64,000 bases of DNA from Lachnospiraceae bacterium UBA935 (GCA_002293525.1 DBDJ01000039.1:32063-96062); one strand, 5' to 3'. Shown: positions 47,421-56,547, counted from the first letter of the stretch. Translations and numbers: made by a program. The notes: generated by a model from the letters alone, not told the origin.

Positions 47421-47499
47421 TCTCTGGAAGCGGCGTTTATAGCACTCCGAGGAACCCAGAGCCCCCTCTTTTCTTTTAGCCAAATTACCTTGACGATGT

Positions 47500-48885
47500 C
47501 TACAACCACCGCCCCAGCGCCTCCTGCAGCACCGCAAACCGTTCCCTGCTCTTCCCCTCATCTTCCTTGCGCACCGCCATCTCCAGCCGGAACAAAAGCT
47601 TCCTGACATCTTCCGGTGCCTCTGTAAGAAGCCTTTTAAGCCCCGACGCAATATTCTCTGCCTTTTCCCATGCTTCCAGCTCCAACGCCAGAATCAGTTT
47701 CTGCATTTTCTTCTGAATCTCAACAACATTCTCGGCCGACCCAAAGCGGTAAACCGATTCCTGCGGCTCCTCTACCACAAATATCCGTTCAGCAGCATCC
47801 GCCAGTAAAGTGTTGCTGCCGACATCCTCTTCCGCCTCCGCTGTTTTCACCCTGACAACAAAAGAAAAATTACTCCCCTTTCCTTTCTGGCTGTCCACCC
47901 GAATGTCCCCGCCCATCAATTCAACCAGCTCTTTTGTAATAACAAGTCCAAGCCCCGTCCCTCCATGCTTTCTCGTCGATGAGCTGTCTACCTGCGAAAA
48001 GCTCTCAAACAACCGGTCCCTGTCCTCAGGGGCAATGCCGATGCCGGAATCACTGACCATAAAAAACAGTTCGGTTTCCTCCTTATATTGCATCTGCTTG
48101 TTTACATCGACCCTGATAAAGCCGGCATCCGTAAACTTAACCGCATTAGAAATCAGATTATTTAAAATCTGGCGTAGCCGTAAATCATCCCCGGTGACAT
48201 GCCTGGGCACGTTATCGGCAATATTGAGCGTGACGCGAAGGCCCTTTTCATTAATGATGGCCGCATTGGTCGCTATGACATAGTCCAGCAGTTCGTAAAG
48301 GTCATACCGTGTTTCATGCAGCTCAAATTTGCCGGCCTGCAGTTTGGAAAAATCAAGGATATTATTGATAATCGCCGTCATGTCGTCACAACATCTTTGA
48401 ATAATCTGCAGGGTTTTTTTCTGATCCGCCGTAGGCTCATCCGTAAGCATCGCAGAAGCATGCCCCTTGATGCCGTTGATGGGAGTCCGCAGTTCATGCG
48501 TCATGTTGGCGATAAATTCATTACGGACACGGCGCATTTCCTCCGTTTCCGCTTTCAGCAACGCCACTTCCTTTTCCATGTTCTTGAACAGCGTCATATT
48601 CTGTGCCACTAAGTAATCAGGGAAAAGCCGCAAAAAAACGGGAAAGCAGGTCCCGTTTTTCCGATATGCCAACATGTCGGTACTTTCTGTTTGATCTGAA
48701 ATAATAGAAAAGATATCTTTCTGCCCGTTTTCCGCGCCATGAACAAAAACAGACGCCAAAGGAAGGCCGCAGATATCCTCTTCATAGCCCAGCTCCTCGC
48801 TGGCCGCCCGGTTACAAGCAGTGATTTTTCCTTTCCGGTCGTAGGTAATAATCATTTCGATGGCATGCTCGATTATCTTATTCAT
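47500..48885 (-). CDS. PAS-containing sensor histidine kinase
   Basis: 461 residues, no membrane segment. PAS domain (ITYDRKGKITACNRAASEEL), HisKA with phospho-His in FIANMTHELRTPINGI, HATPase with NAVKFTDAG, SDSGIGI, HGGTGLGLVITKELVELMGG. The last 90 residues are helical, without receiver. It lies 29 bp after the hybrid kinase and 157 bp before the receiver-HD gene. Confidence 0.92.
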   Translation of the reverse strand: MNKIIEHAIEMIITYDRKGKITACNRAASEELGYEEDICGLPLASVFVHGAENGQKDIFSIISDQTESTDMLAYRKNGTCFPVFLRLFPDYLVAQNMTLFKNMEKEVALLKAETEEMRRVRNEFIANMTHELRTPINGIKGHASAMLTDEPTADQKKTLQIIQRCCDDMTAIINNILDFSKLQAGKFELHETRYDLYELLDYVIATNAAIINEKGLRVTLNIADNVPRHVTGDDLRLRQILNNLISNAVKFTDAGFIRVDVNKQMQYKEETELFFMVSDSGIGIAPEDRDRLFESFSQVDSSSTRKHGGTGLGLVITKELVELMGGDIRVDSQKGKGSNFSFVVRVKTAEAEEDVGSNTLLADAAERIFVVEEPQESVYRFGSAENVVEIQKKMQKLILALELEAWEKAENIASGLKRLLTEAPEDVRKLLFRLEMAVRKEDEGKSRERFAVLQEALGRWL

Positions 48886-48913
48886 GGTTTGGCCGCTCCC
48901 GCCAGCGATAGTT

Positions 48914-51604
48914 TTATAATAATTGCTCTAAAATAGCGAGTGTTTTGGAATAATCATATTCTTCCACGCTTCCATAGATTTTTTCCAGTAATTCGGCATC
49001 AATGTTCTCCCAGGCCTTGGACTTGATCTTCTCAATAACCTGCTCACATTCCTTGGCTTTGGCCAGAAGCAGAAGCTGTTTCAGTTCCGCAAGCAAAAGC
49101 TTACATTCTTCCCAGCTGCCGGCTTCCAGGTTCTTATGCTGTTCGATGCCGATGACAGCAAGGATCATCGGAGCCATCCGCGACATCCGGTGATAAAGCT
49201 GCTGATACAGGCCGATATCCGGATTGCCGTCCTTGATGGTCTGTTCAATCTTCTGCAATATCAGGTTCTCTTCCTTGAGCGAGAGATTGGCGGTTACGCC
49301 TTTTAGGCTGTGAATATATCTGCGCAGCTCGACCAAATCGGATTCGGCGGCCTCGGCAACGTCCATCATGCCATTTCTGTCCATATCTGTGGCAAACTTA
49401 CGCAAGGACCGGCAGTAGGTCTCGTATTTTCCGGCAAACCTGGCCGTCGCTTCGTCCACGTCGATACCGAGTTTCTCCAGCTCGGCTTTCTGGGAGTCGG
49501 TTTCTGCTTCCAAATCCAGAGTTTCTGCCATATCCAGAACGACTGCTGTCTCCACTACTTCTACTTTGGATGATACCGGAAGCCATTTTAACAGTTCATG
49601 ATAGAGCCTGTCCAGCTCTATCGGCTTGGTCACATAGCCGTTCATCCCTTCTTCCAGACAGACAGCCATCTCTTCATCCATCGCGTTGGCTGTCATGGCA
49701 ATGATCGGAACCGTCTGATAGGGCTTGCCGCAGCTCCGGATCGTTCTGGTGGCTTCATGGCCGTCCATAACCGGCATCAGAAGATCCATAATCACCAGGT
49801 CGAACTCCTCCTTATCAAGCCATTTAATCCCTTCTTCCCCGTTGACGGCAATCACCGCATGGATGCTGAACAGCTCCAGGACACCGGCGATCACATCCTG
49901 ATTGATGGCATTATCCTCGCAGACCAAGACCCTGGCATTGGGGAAATGATACTTTTTATTTCTCATGCTGTATGTCGGCGAAACCCCGCCTAAAAGGGCA
50001 CATAAACGTTCCAGAAAGCGGGTAGGCTTGTAGGGCTTCTGAAGAATAATCAGCTTGGTCTTGGCAAAGGGATAGCTTCTGAAAGATTTTAGGATGTTCT
50101 GATCCAGTTTGCTCTCCAGGATGACGATGTCATATTCCTCCGCCTGTTCCCTGATCTGCTCCAGCGCCGCTTCCGGCCGGGATTCTTCTGACCTGGCCCC
50201 GATACTTTTCAGGAGTTCTGTCATAACCTGCGCCCCGGCAGCGGCATTTTCAACGATCAGGATGTGCTTGTCTTTCAGGATCGCAAAAGCTGACTTATCG
50301 ATTGCCGGTTCATCCCATTCGCTGATTCCCAGCGGAATCCGGATTTCTGTGACCGTCCCCCAGCCTTCCTGACTCTGCATAGAAATCGAGCCGCCCATCA
50401 GCTCAACCAGATGCTTGGTAACCGGCAGGCCAAGCCCGGTCCCGCTGTTCTTCCAATCAGCCGCATTAAACTGTTCAAAGGGAATATAAACCTTGTCGAG
50501 CTGCTCTCTGTTCATGCCGATTCCGGTATCGGCAATCCGGAACAACAAAAGCTGCTGTTTATCCGGCAGGATGGGCTCTGTTTCCTTATTTTCCACCGAA
50601 ACCCGTAGCATGATGTTTCCGCGTTCGGTGTACTTGGCGGAATTGTCCAAGACATTCTGGATGATCTGCCACACCCTGACCGCATCGCCGATCACCTTGC
50701 GCGGCACATCGTCTTCCAGCTGCAGCAGCATGTCAACATTCTTATCCCCGATTCTTTCAAAGGCGGTCTGCATCGCTTTATACAAAATACTTTCGAGAAT
50801 AAATTCTTCTTTGATGATATTCAGCTTGCCGGCATCGATCTTGGAATAATCCAGGATGTCATTGACAATAGCCAGCAGCAGCTTGGCCGAGAGGCTGATT
50901 TTCTTGAAAGCATCGCGGGTTTCTTTTTCATAGGTCTTCTGCAGCTGGATGTCTGCCAGTCCGATAATCCCGTTCATCGGCGTCCTGATCTCATGGCTCA
51001 TATTAATAATAAAACGGCTCTTTAACTCATTGGCTTCACGTTCCTTATCAGCAAGGCTCCTGAGCAGTTCCGCTTCTTTTTTTTGAACGGAAACATCCTG
51101 AAGCACAACGGAAACGGAAGGGCTTCCATTATAAAGGATTTCTGCCCCGACCGTCCGCATCAGGGCGATTTCCTCGGAAGGCAGAAGGTAATCCTGTTCT
51201 TCTGTGAACACTGCCGGGCTTTTCCGGACGCTGCTGACAAATTCACGGATGCATTCTTTACTGGTCCGGCCATTGGACTGCTGATCCGGCAAGATTGTCC
51301 AGATGTCAAATTCTGCTGCTTTTTCGCCATTAAAAAGAAACGTTTTCTTAAAGGCATCATTGCCGTAGCTAATCGTCAGTTCCTTGGGGTTAATGATGAA
51401 CATCGGCCAGGGCAGTGAGTCGATGATCTGCTTCATATCCCGCTGGCTCCGCCGATAGGCATCACGGTGGGTCTGAAGCTGTTCAATACCGACGAGATTC
51501 TTCTGCAGTTCTTGAAGCTTACGGTTCTTTTGAACGACAAATATTAAGACTGTAACTAATATTACGATAATAATACCCGATAACCCTGCTAACAATTCCG
51601 CCAT
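48914..51604 (-). CDS. Membrane hybrid histidine kinase with two receivers and HPt
   Basis: 896 residues from ATG 51604 (GAGGGGG upstream). Membrane helix near the N-terminus (GIIIVILVTVLIFVV), PAS-like domain, HisKA (FIINMSHEIRTPMNGIIGL), HATPase (VLDNSAKYTERG, GTGLGLPVTKHLVELMGG), a degenerate receiver (VILESKLDQN in place of the Asp motif), a full receiver (VLVCEDNAINQ, LVIMDLLMPVMDGH), and a C-terminal HPt with His in YIHSLKGVTANL. A multi-step phosphorelay in one chain; the HPt can pass phosphate to the receiver-HD or HD-GYP proteins next to it. Confidence 0.93.
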   Translation of the reverse strand: MAELLAGLSGIIIVILVTVLIFVVQKNRKLQELQKNLVGIEQLQTHRDAYRRSQRDMKQIIDSLPWPMFIINPKELTISYGNDAFKKTFLFNGEKAAEFDIWTILPDQQSNGRTSKECIREFVSSVRKSPAVFTEEQDYLLPSEEIALMRTVGAEILYNGSPSVSVVLQDVSVQKKEAELLRSLADKEREANELKSRFIINMSHEIRTPMNGIIGLADIQLQKTYEKETRDAFKKISLSAKLLLAIVNDILDYSKIDAGKLNIIKEEFILESILYKAMQTAFERIGDKNVDMLLQLEDDVPRKVIGDAVRVWQIIQNVLDNSAKYTERGNIMLRVSVENKETEPILPDKQQLLLFRIADTGIGMNREQLDKVYIPFEQFNAADWKNSGTGLGLPVTKHLVELMGGSISMQSQEGWGTVTEIRIPLGISEWDEPAIDKSAFAILKDKHILIVENAAAGAQVMTELLKSIGARSEESRPEAALEQIREQAEEYDIVILESKLDQNILKSFRSYPFAKTKLIILQKPYKPTRFLERLCALLGGVSPTYSMRNKKYHFPNARVLVCEDNAINQDVIAGVLELFSIHAVIAVNGEEGIKWLDKEEFDLVIMDLLMPVMDGHEATRTIRSCGKPYQTVPIIAMTANAMDEEMAVCLEEGMNGYVTKPIELDRLYHELLKWLPVSSKVEVVETAVVLDMAETLDLEAETDSQKAELEKLGIDVDEATARFAGKYETYCRSLRKFATDMDRNGMMDVAEAAESDLVELRRYIHSLKGVTANLSLKEENLILQKIEQTIKDGNPDIGLYQQLYHRMSRMAPMILAVIGIEQHKNLEAGSWEECKLLLAELKQLLLLAKAKECEQVIEKIKSKAWENIDAELLEKIYGSVEEYDYSKTLAILEQLL

Positions 51605-51774
51605 ATTATGCCCCCTCGTCACTGCTCTTCATGTTGAAGCTGCCCCTTTTGAGTTACTGTTCCGACCAGTCGAAGTGCGTCAAACCACTGCACCACAGAA
51701 AGAAGACGTTACTCATCTTCAAAGAAAATATTACTCGTCTTCTAAGAAGACGTTACTCATCTTCAAAGAAAATA
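51605..51774. other. Intergenic gap, mostly repeat
   Basis: No gene. Its right half is the 22-bp repeat array listed at 51701-51788. Confidence 0.5.
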
Positions 51775-51788
51775 TTACTCGTCTTCTT
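51701..51788. repeat. Four 22-bp tandem repeats copying the 3' end of the HD-GYP gene
   Basis: On the minus strand two alternating 22-mers (AGAAGACGAGTAATATTTTC... and TGAAGATGAGTAACGTCTTC...) occur twice each. Every copy contains GA(A)GA(C/T)GAGTAA, the last codons and stop of the gene ending at 51775. Confidence 0.9.
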
Positions 51789-52842
51789 TGTTGTCACTTA
51801 AACTCTTAAACTCTTCCTCCACCTGCAGGAAGGCTTCCAGAACAATGGGATCGAAATGGCTGGGCATAGTACGTCCGTCGCCGTTTACAATAATGTCCTT
51901 GGCCATGTCGTGCAGGTAAGCCTCTTTGTATTCTCTTCTGCTGGTCAGGGCATCGTAGACATCCGGCAGGGCAACGATCCGGGCTGCCAGCGGTATCTCG
52001 TCGCCCTTCAGTCCCTTGGGATATCCCGTGCCGTCATATTTTTCATGATGGGACTCGGCGATGTCAATCGCCGTCCGCAGATATTCTTGGTTTTCCTGGT
52101 ACAGCTTCGCGGTATTGAATAAAACCTCGGCGCCGATCACTGTATGGGTCTTGATAACGTCAAACTCGTCATCGGTAAGCTTGCCGTTCTTGAGCAGGAT
52201 CGAATCCGGTATCCCGACCTTGCCGATGTCATGAAGCGTGGAGTATACAATGATTTCCTCACATTGCTTGGGCGTCATCATGTTAGGGTGAGTCCGGAAA
52301 ATCTGGTTTACCAGAAGCTCGGTATATTTCATGATACGCTGGATGTGCTTTCCGGTTCCGTTATCCCTTCTTTCTGCCAGCAGCGACATGCCCATGATGA
52401 TCATTTCACGGGAATTGGTCAGCTCTTTCGTGCGTAACTTAACCAGATGTTCCAGATTGTCGCGGTATAATTTGCGCTCGATGCAGTTCTTGGTCTTAAC
52501 CAGAAGGACGCTGGGAACATAAGGTTTTCTGATATAGTCCTCAGCCCCCATGGATAGCCCGTACTCTTCCACATAGGTATCGGTCTCGCCGGTGATGAAG
52601 ATGACCGGTATCTGTTTGCACCCCTTCAGCTTACGGATCCTTTCCAGAACGTCAAACCCATCCATGTCCGGCAGCCCGATATCCAGCAGGATCAGATCCG
52701 GCTGTACGGTTTTCAGTAAATTAATGGCTCCCGCGCCGTTAATAGCCACAAAAACCTCATATTCTTCATCCAATATGGCCCGCAGCCCGTCAATATTTTC
52801 CTTACAGTCCTCCACTACCAGAATCGAATTCTTGCTAATCAT
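51775..52842 (-). CDS. Response regulator with HD-GYP domain
   Basis: 355 residues. Receiver (VVEDCKENIDG, LILLDIGLPDMDGFDVL, YIRKPYVPSV) joined to an HD-GYP domain: HDIGKVGIPDSILLKNG, ESHHEKYDGTGYPKGL and DEIPLAARIVALPDVYDAL. HD-GYP proteins hydrolyse cyclic-di-GMP. It is the first gene of the signalling series running down to 41 kb. Confidence 0.95.
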   Translation of the reverse strand: MISKNSILVVEDCKENIDGLRAILDEEYEVFVAINGAGAINLLKTVQPDLILLDIGLPDMDGFDVLERIRKLKGCKQIPVIFITGETDTYVEEYGLSMGAEDYIRKPYVPSVLLVKTKNCIERKLYRDNLEHLVKLRTKELTNSREMIIMGMSLLAERRDNGTGKHIQRIMKYTELLVNQIFRTHPNMMTPKQCEEIIVYSTLHDIGKVGIPDSILLKNGKLTDDEFDVIKTHTVIGAEVLFNTAKLYQENQEYLRTAIDIAESHHEKYDGTGYPKGLKGDEIPLAARIVALPDVYDALTSRREYKEAYLHDMAKDIIVNGDGRTMPSHFDPIVLEAFLQVEEEFKSLSDNKEDE

Positions 52843-52884
52843 CTTTCTTCTCCTTTATCATAATATGGGGAGGAACCAGGTGCC

Positions 52885-53742
52885 TCACCGGGTTCCCAAA
52901 AAGGCTTTGATTTCCGCAAACTTTTCCTTAGCCGTCTGATATCCGTGTTCGTAGAAACGCATCAGCTTATTAGGATCGCTCTCGCTGTTCTTAATCGCCG
53001 GCTGAGTCGGCCTGATCACATAAACCCTGCCGTCCTTTTCCAGCTGCTCCACGAATTCCAGAGCATGGTTATAGCGTTCCGCCCGGCTCTTTACGACCTC
53101 AATCAGCCGGGGATATTTATGGTATACCCGTTTTATCATAAATTGATAGAACCAACGGTTTTTTTTGCGGTATTCTTGATTGCGGGTAAATACGACAATG
53201 GCTTTTTCAATCCCGTCATCTATGGCTTTTTCAATCGGGATAGCGTCATAGATCCCGCCGTCTAAAAGGGGGATTTCATCTACCTTGACAATGGGTGCGA
53301 TGAACGGCATGCTGTTGGATGCCCGGCAGATGTCCATCAGCCGCTCCTTATTTTCAAAAGTATCAAAATAAACGGCTTTTCCCGTCAGGCAATTGGTGGC
53401 ATGCATCACCAGTCGCTGATCGGAAGCAAAAAATGTCTCATAATCAAACGGTACCAGTTCATTGGGAATCTGGTCAAACAAAAAGTCCATATCGAATAAG
53501 CCGCCGGTCCGGAGAAAAGTCTTTAGCCCGACATATCTTCTTTCCTTTAACGGTTCAATATTGGTCTGGATAATTCTTCCTTTCTGCTTCGATACATAAT
53601 TCAAAGCCGCATAAGCGCCGGCCGACAAAGTAATAATATTGGGGAAATGAAGGGCTTCTTCCAGAAAATAATCCAGTACACCGGCTGAAAATACACTTCT
53701 GAATGCCCCGCCTTCCAAGACAATTCCACTATTCGTCAACAT
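52885..53742 (-). CDS. Patatin-like phospholipase (altered nucleophile elbow)
   Basis: 285 residues. Gly-rich oxyanion block VLEGGAFRSVFSAGVLDYF, Ser in ITLSAGAYAALNYVSKQ, and the second active residue in PLLDGGIYDAIP. This is the YjjU-like patatin family, expected to hydrolyse acyl lipids. The elbow is normally G-x-S-x-G; here the first Gly is Thr. Start ATG 53742 after AAAGGAT. Confidence 0.87.
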   Translation of the reverse strand: MLTNSGIVLEGGAFRSVFSAGVLDYFLEEALHFPNIITLSAGAYAALNYVSKQKGRIIQTNIEPLKERRYVGLKTFLRTGGLFDMDFLFDQIPNELVPFDYETFFASDQRLVMHATNCLTGKAVYFDTFENKERLMDICRASNSMPFIAPIVKVDEIPLLDGGIYDAIPIEKAIDDGIEKAIVVFTRNQEYRKKNRWFYQFMIKRVYHKYPRLIEVVKSRAERYNHALEFVEQLEKDGRVYVIRPTQPAIKNSESDPNKLMRFYEHGYQTAKEKFAEIKAFLGTR

Positions 53743-53773
53743 ATTTCATCCTTTATGACAGCATTCGCAGACA

Positions 53774-53836
53774 CTTTGTCTTGCAGAGACTTTGTTCTGA
53801 AAATGCTTTGTTCTGAGAACGCTTGTTCTGAGAACA
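53774..53836. repeat. 16-bp tandem repeats upstream of the patatin-like gene
   Basis: Copies from 53774, 53790, 53806 and 53822 (the first degenerate, the last one base shorter), word CTTTGTTCTGAGAACG. They fill most of the gap before the gene start. Confidence 0.75.
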
Positions 53837-53888
53837 TACTGTGGTTTATTACTAGATATTATATCATAAATACCACAAGAAAACATCA

Positions 53889-54680
53889 TCAATTATTTAT
53901 GTTTGGGGATTTTGTATAGGATAGGACTTTTTCCATGCTTAGGGAACCGCCGAAAAGGTCAAGGGCGCTTCCAATCGTTACATTTACCCGATTTTGTCCC
54001 AAATATTTTAGTTTCTCCAGATCTTCATAGGAATGTACGCCGCCAGCGTAAGTAATCGGATTCCGGGTCCAGCTTCCCAGCAGTGCCGCTAAAGTTTCGT
54101 CGATGCCGGCGGACTTTCCTTCGGCATCAACGGCATGAACCAGGAATTCATCGCAGTAACCGGAAAACTTTTCCAGGGTTTCGAGCGAAAGGATTGCTTC
54201 GGTGTATTTCTGCCAACGGTCGGTGACTATATAATAACAGTCGTTTTTTTTGCGGCAGCTCAGATCAATTACCAGCTGTTCTTTGCCGACGGAACGGTGT
54301 AGTTTTTGCAGATTATCAAAGTGGATCTGGCCGTTCCTGAAGACATAGGAAGTAACAATGACATGAGAAGCTCCGGCCTCAAGAAACAGCCCGGCATTTT
54401 CCGGAGTAATCCCACCGCCTGCCTGTAATCCTCCGGGATAAGCTCTCAGGGCTTTTAAAGCCTGCGCTCTGGTGGACGGATAGGTTTCGCTTTCTGGTGG
54501 ATTTAAAAGAATGACATGGCCGCCCTTTATACCGTAGCTTTGGTATAATCTGGCAAAATGCGCAGCATCCTGAACTGCAACAAAATTTTCGGTGAGACCG
54601 GTTCCTGCTGTGGTCAGAGTGCCGCCTACAATCTGTTTTACTTTTCCGTTATGGATATCTATGCAGGGGCGAAATTCCAT
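53889..54680 (-). CDS. hisA: HisA of the eukaryotic type
   Basis: 263 residues. PCIDIHNGKVKQIVGGTL with the first catalytic Asp, LQAGGGITPENAGLFLEAGA, and YAGGVHSYEDLEKLKYLG. The long loops and the sequence GGHVILLNPPESE place it with the fungal/plant HIS6-type BBM II isomerase rather than bacterial HisA. It converts ProFAR to PRFAR in histidine synthesis. No other his gene is beside it. Confidence 0.87.
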   Translation of the reverse strand: MEFRPCIDIHNGKVKQIVGGTLTTAGTGLTENFVAVQDAAHFARLYQSYGIKGGHVILLNPPESETYPSTRAQALKALRAYPGGLQAGGGITPENAGLFLEAGASHVIVTSYVFRNGQIHFDNLQKLHRSVGKEQLVIDLSCRKKNDCYYIVTDRWQKYTEAILSLETLEKFSGYCDEFLVHAVDAEGKSAGIDETLAALLGSWTRNPITYAGGVHSYEDLEKLKYLGQNRVNVTIGSALDLFGGSLSMEKVLSYTKSPNINN

Positions 54681-55046
54681 GTGTTATTTCCTTTCTTAAC
54701 AAAATCATATTAGTTCTTATACGTCGGCTTGATAAATCATTACGATTATATCATACGGGAGTTGACAACGGCAATTGCTATGATCTCATTCTGTAAAAAA
54801 CTTCCATCATATCAGGAAGCCGGACAGGAAAACTATTAAAGATCACAAATAATATTTTTCATCATTTCTTGTCAATTTTGGTCATCATTTCTTTATTATT
54901 TCCAATGATTTCTTAACGTTCTTCTACCGTATATTTACCCTGTCGTTGCGCATAATAGCTTAAGAACCGTTGTTGCGGTTCCTGGCTATAAAGCGTTTTA
55001 ATGATAGAAAGAAAAGCGTTTTAAATAAGTTTAAAGGAGTGAAATT
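54681..55046. other. Divergent intergenic region between hisA and the lipoprotein gene
   Basis: 366 bases without an ORF. Holds a 6-bp hairpin (54964-54969 with 54976-54981) and a 12-bp direct repeat AAAGCGTTTTAA at 54990-55001 and 55013-55024, just before the AAAGGAG site of the lipoprotein. Promoters for both genes must be here; no pair of boxes was convincing. Confidence 0.5.
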
Positions 55047-55556
55047 ATGAAAACTTGGAAAAAACTGATTTCGGTTTCCTTTGTGTTGACTATGCTCTGT
55101 ATGTTTTCTGCCTGCGGGCGTAATGAAATAACAGACAATGTAGACGGAACTGTAAACGGAACTACCGATATGGATGAAACATCCACTGACAGAAATAGGA
55201 ATGATACGGCTCTTGACCAGACCGACGATAACAACGGGATGAACGACACCAACATGAATGACACTACCACGAATGACACTATGAATGACACTACCGACAA
55301 TGGTAACGGCGTAAATAACGACGCCTCTATGTTGGAAGATGCCGGCAATGCAGTCGGCGACGTAGTGGAAGACGTAACCGATGGGGTGGAAAATGTGACC
55401 CGTGACGTAGTCGGCGGAAATGACAGCAATAACGAAAATACCGGAACGAACGATATGAACAATGGTACGGTAAATGACACTAACGACAACAATACTACCG
55501 GAACCACTACCGGAACCCGTTACAATAACGCACGTAACTATGGAACAAGGTATTAA
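55047..55556 (+). CDS. Asn/Thr/Asp-rich lipoprotein
   Basis: 169 residues. Lipoprotein signal (lipobox MFSAC at 19-23), then low-complexity sequence made mostly of N, D, T, G and M (MNDTNMNDTTTNDTMNDTTD), interrupted by one amphipathic stretch (AGNAVGDVVEDVTDGVENVT), and a Tyr/Arg-rich end. Likely a surface-exposed disordered protein. It is one of the few plus-strand host genes. Confidence 0.75.
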   Translation: MKTWKKLISVSFVLTMLCMFSACGRNEITDNVDGTVNGTTDMDETSTDRNRNDTALDQTDDNNGMNDTNMNDTTTNDTMNDTTDNGNGVNNDASMLEDAGNAVGDVVEDVTDGVENVTRDVVGGNDSNNENTGTNDMNNGTVNDTNDNNTTGTTTGTRYNNARNYGTRY

Positions 55557-55620
55557 CCGGCGAAATTGTCATAAAACAATGTAATAAACAACTTTTTCTC
55601 CTGTTAGAATGATATCGGGG

Positions 55621-55641
55621 CAGCACCCTTAGAGGGTGCTG
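55621..55641. terminator. Hairpin after the lipoprotein gene
   Basis: CAGCACCCT (55621-55629), 3-base loop, AGGGTGCTG (55633-55641), exact 9-bp stem. There is no T-run; it may end transcription from both sides or stabilise the mRNA end. Confidence 0.5.
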
Positions 55642-55655
55642 TCTACATAGCGTAT

Positions 55656-55723
55656 CGTCATTCGTTTAGGAGCGTCATTCATTTAGGACCGTCATTCATT
55701 TAGGACCGTCATTCGTTTATCAC
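55656..55723. repeat. Four 17-bp tandem repeats copying the dapB 3' end
   Basis: Exact period 17 (copies from 55656, 55673, 55690, 55707). The last holds the final four codons and stop of dapB (GTGATAAACGAATGA on the minus strand); the others match it in 14 of 17 bases or better to each other. Confidence 0.9.
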
Positions 55724-56467
55724 ATGCGACATATGATACCGGCCGGCCGGTTTTCCCGCCAAGAATTTAGCCGCCTGAACAGCGCCTTTCCCGAATACTG
55801 CTTTTGAATACGCCGCATGAGAAAAGGTGATGACCTCATCCGTTCCGGCAAAAATGACATCATGTTCACCTACAATGGTACCGCCGCGGATCGCCGAGAA
55901 ACCGATTTCTTTCTTATGACGTTTTTCTCTTCTTTCGCTTCTGTCATAGATATAAGAATATTCCCCATCCAGCTCTTCGTTAATGGCATCACCCAATGCC
56001 AAAGCGGTTCCGCTGGGTGCGTCTAATTTTAGATTATGGTGTTTTTCGACAATTTCAATGTCGAAACCGGCAGGAGCCAGTACCGCAGCTGCCTCTCTGA
56101 TCATTTTCAGCAACAGATTGACACCCAGCGACATATTGGCGGACTTCAGGATCGCGGTTTTTTCGGCTGCCTTTTCCACTTTGCATTGCTGTTCCTGAGA
56201 GAGACCGGTAGTACAAAGCACACAGGGGATCTTATGGCCGGCACAATATTCCAGCAGCCTGTCAACAGCAGCGACAACGCTGAAATCAATGATCACATCA
56301 GCCTTTACATCGCAAGCCATGATATCTGAAAAAACGGGAAAGGGATTTCTGCCTTCGTCATAGGCATCCACGCCTGCGACAATTTCCGCTTCCGGATCGG
56401 CAGCAATCAGATCAGCAATGATACGACCCATTTTCCCGTTACATCCGTGCATAATTACTTTTATCAT
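55709..56467 (-). CDS. dapB: 4-hydroxy-tetrahydrodipicolinate reductase
   Basis: 252 residues. Nucleotide-binding MHGCNGKMGRIIADL at the N-terminus and the family motif EKHHNLKLDAPSGTALAL. Second dedicated step of lysine/diaminopimelate synthesis. It follows dapA by 80 bp and shares its lysine-controlled transcript. Confidence 0.97.
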   Translation of the reverse strand: MIKVIMHGCNGKMGRIIADLIAADPEAEIVAGVDAYDEGRNPFPVFSDIMACDVKADVIIDFSVVAAVDRLLEYCAGHKIPCVLCTTGLSQEQQCKVEKAAEKTAILKSANMSLGVNLLLKMIREAAAVLAPAGFDIEIVEKHHNLKLDAPSGTALALGDAINEELDGEYSYIYDRSERREKRHKKEIGFSAIRGGTIVGEHDVIFAGTDEVITFSHAAYSKAVFGKGAVQAAKFLAGKPAGRYHMSHVINE

Positions 56468-56547
56468 ACCTGTTATCTCCTTGTCATTGGCGGTTCCGGC
56501 AATAAACGTGATTAAAGTGTTTCCCGTATCGGATGATCACTACCGGA

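Noticed and set aside
51701..51788. CRISPR-like array
   Set aside because: Repeats are directly adjacent with no spacers; the same holds for 55656-55723, 53774-53836 and 35882-35917. No cas genes in the window.
55031..55507. 158-residue minus-strand ORF
   Set aside because: Antisense of the lipoprotein; its Val/Ser/Phe-rich sequence is what the NDT repeats give on the other strand.
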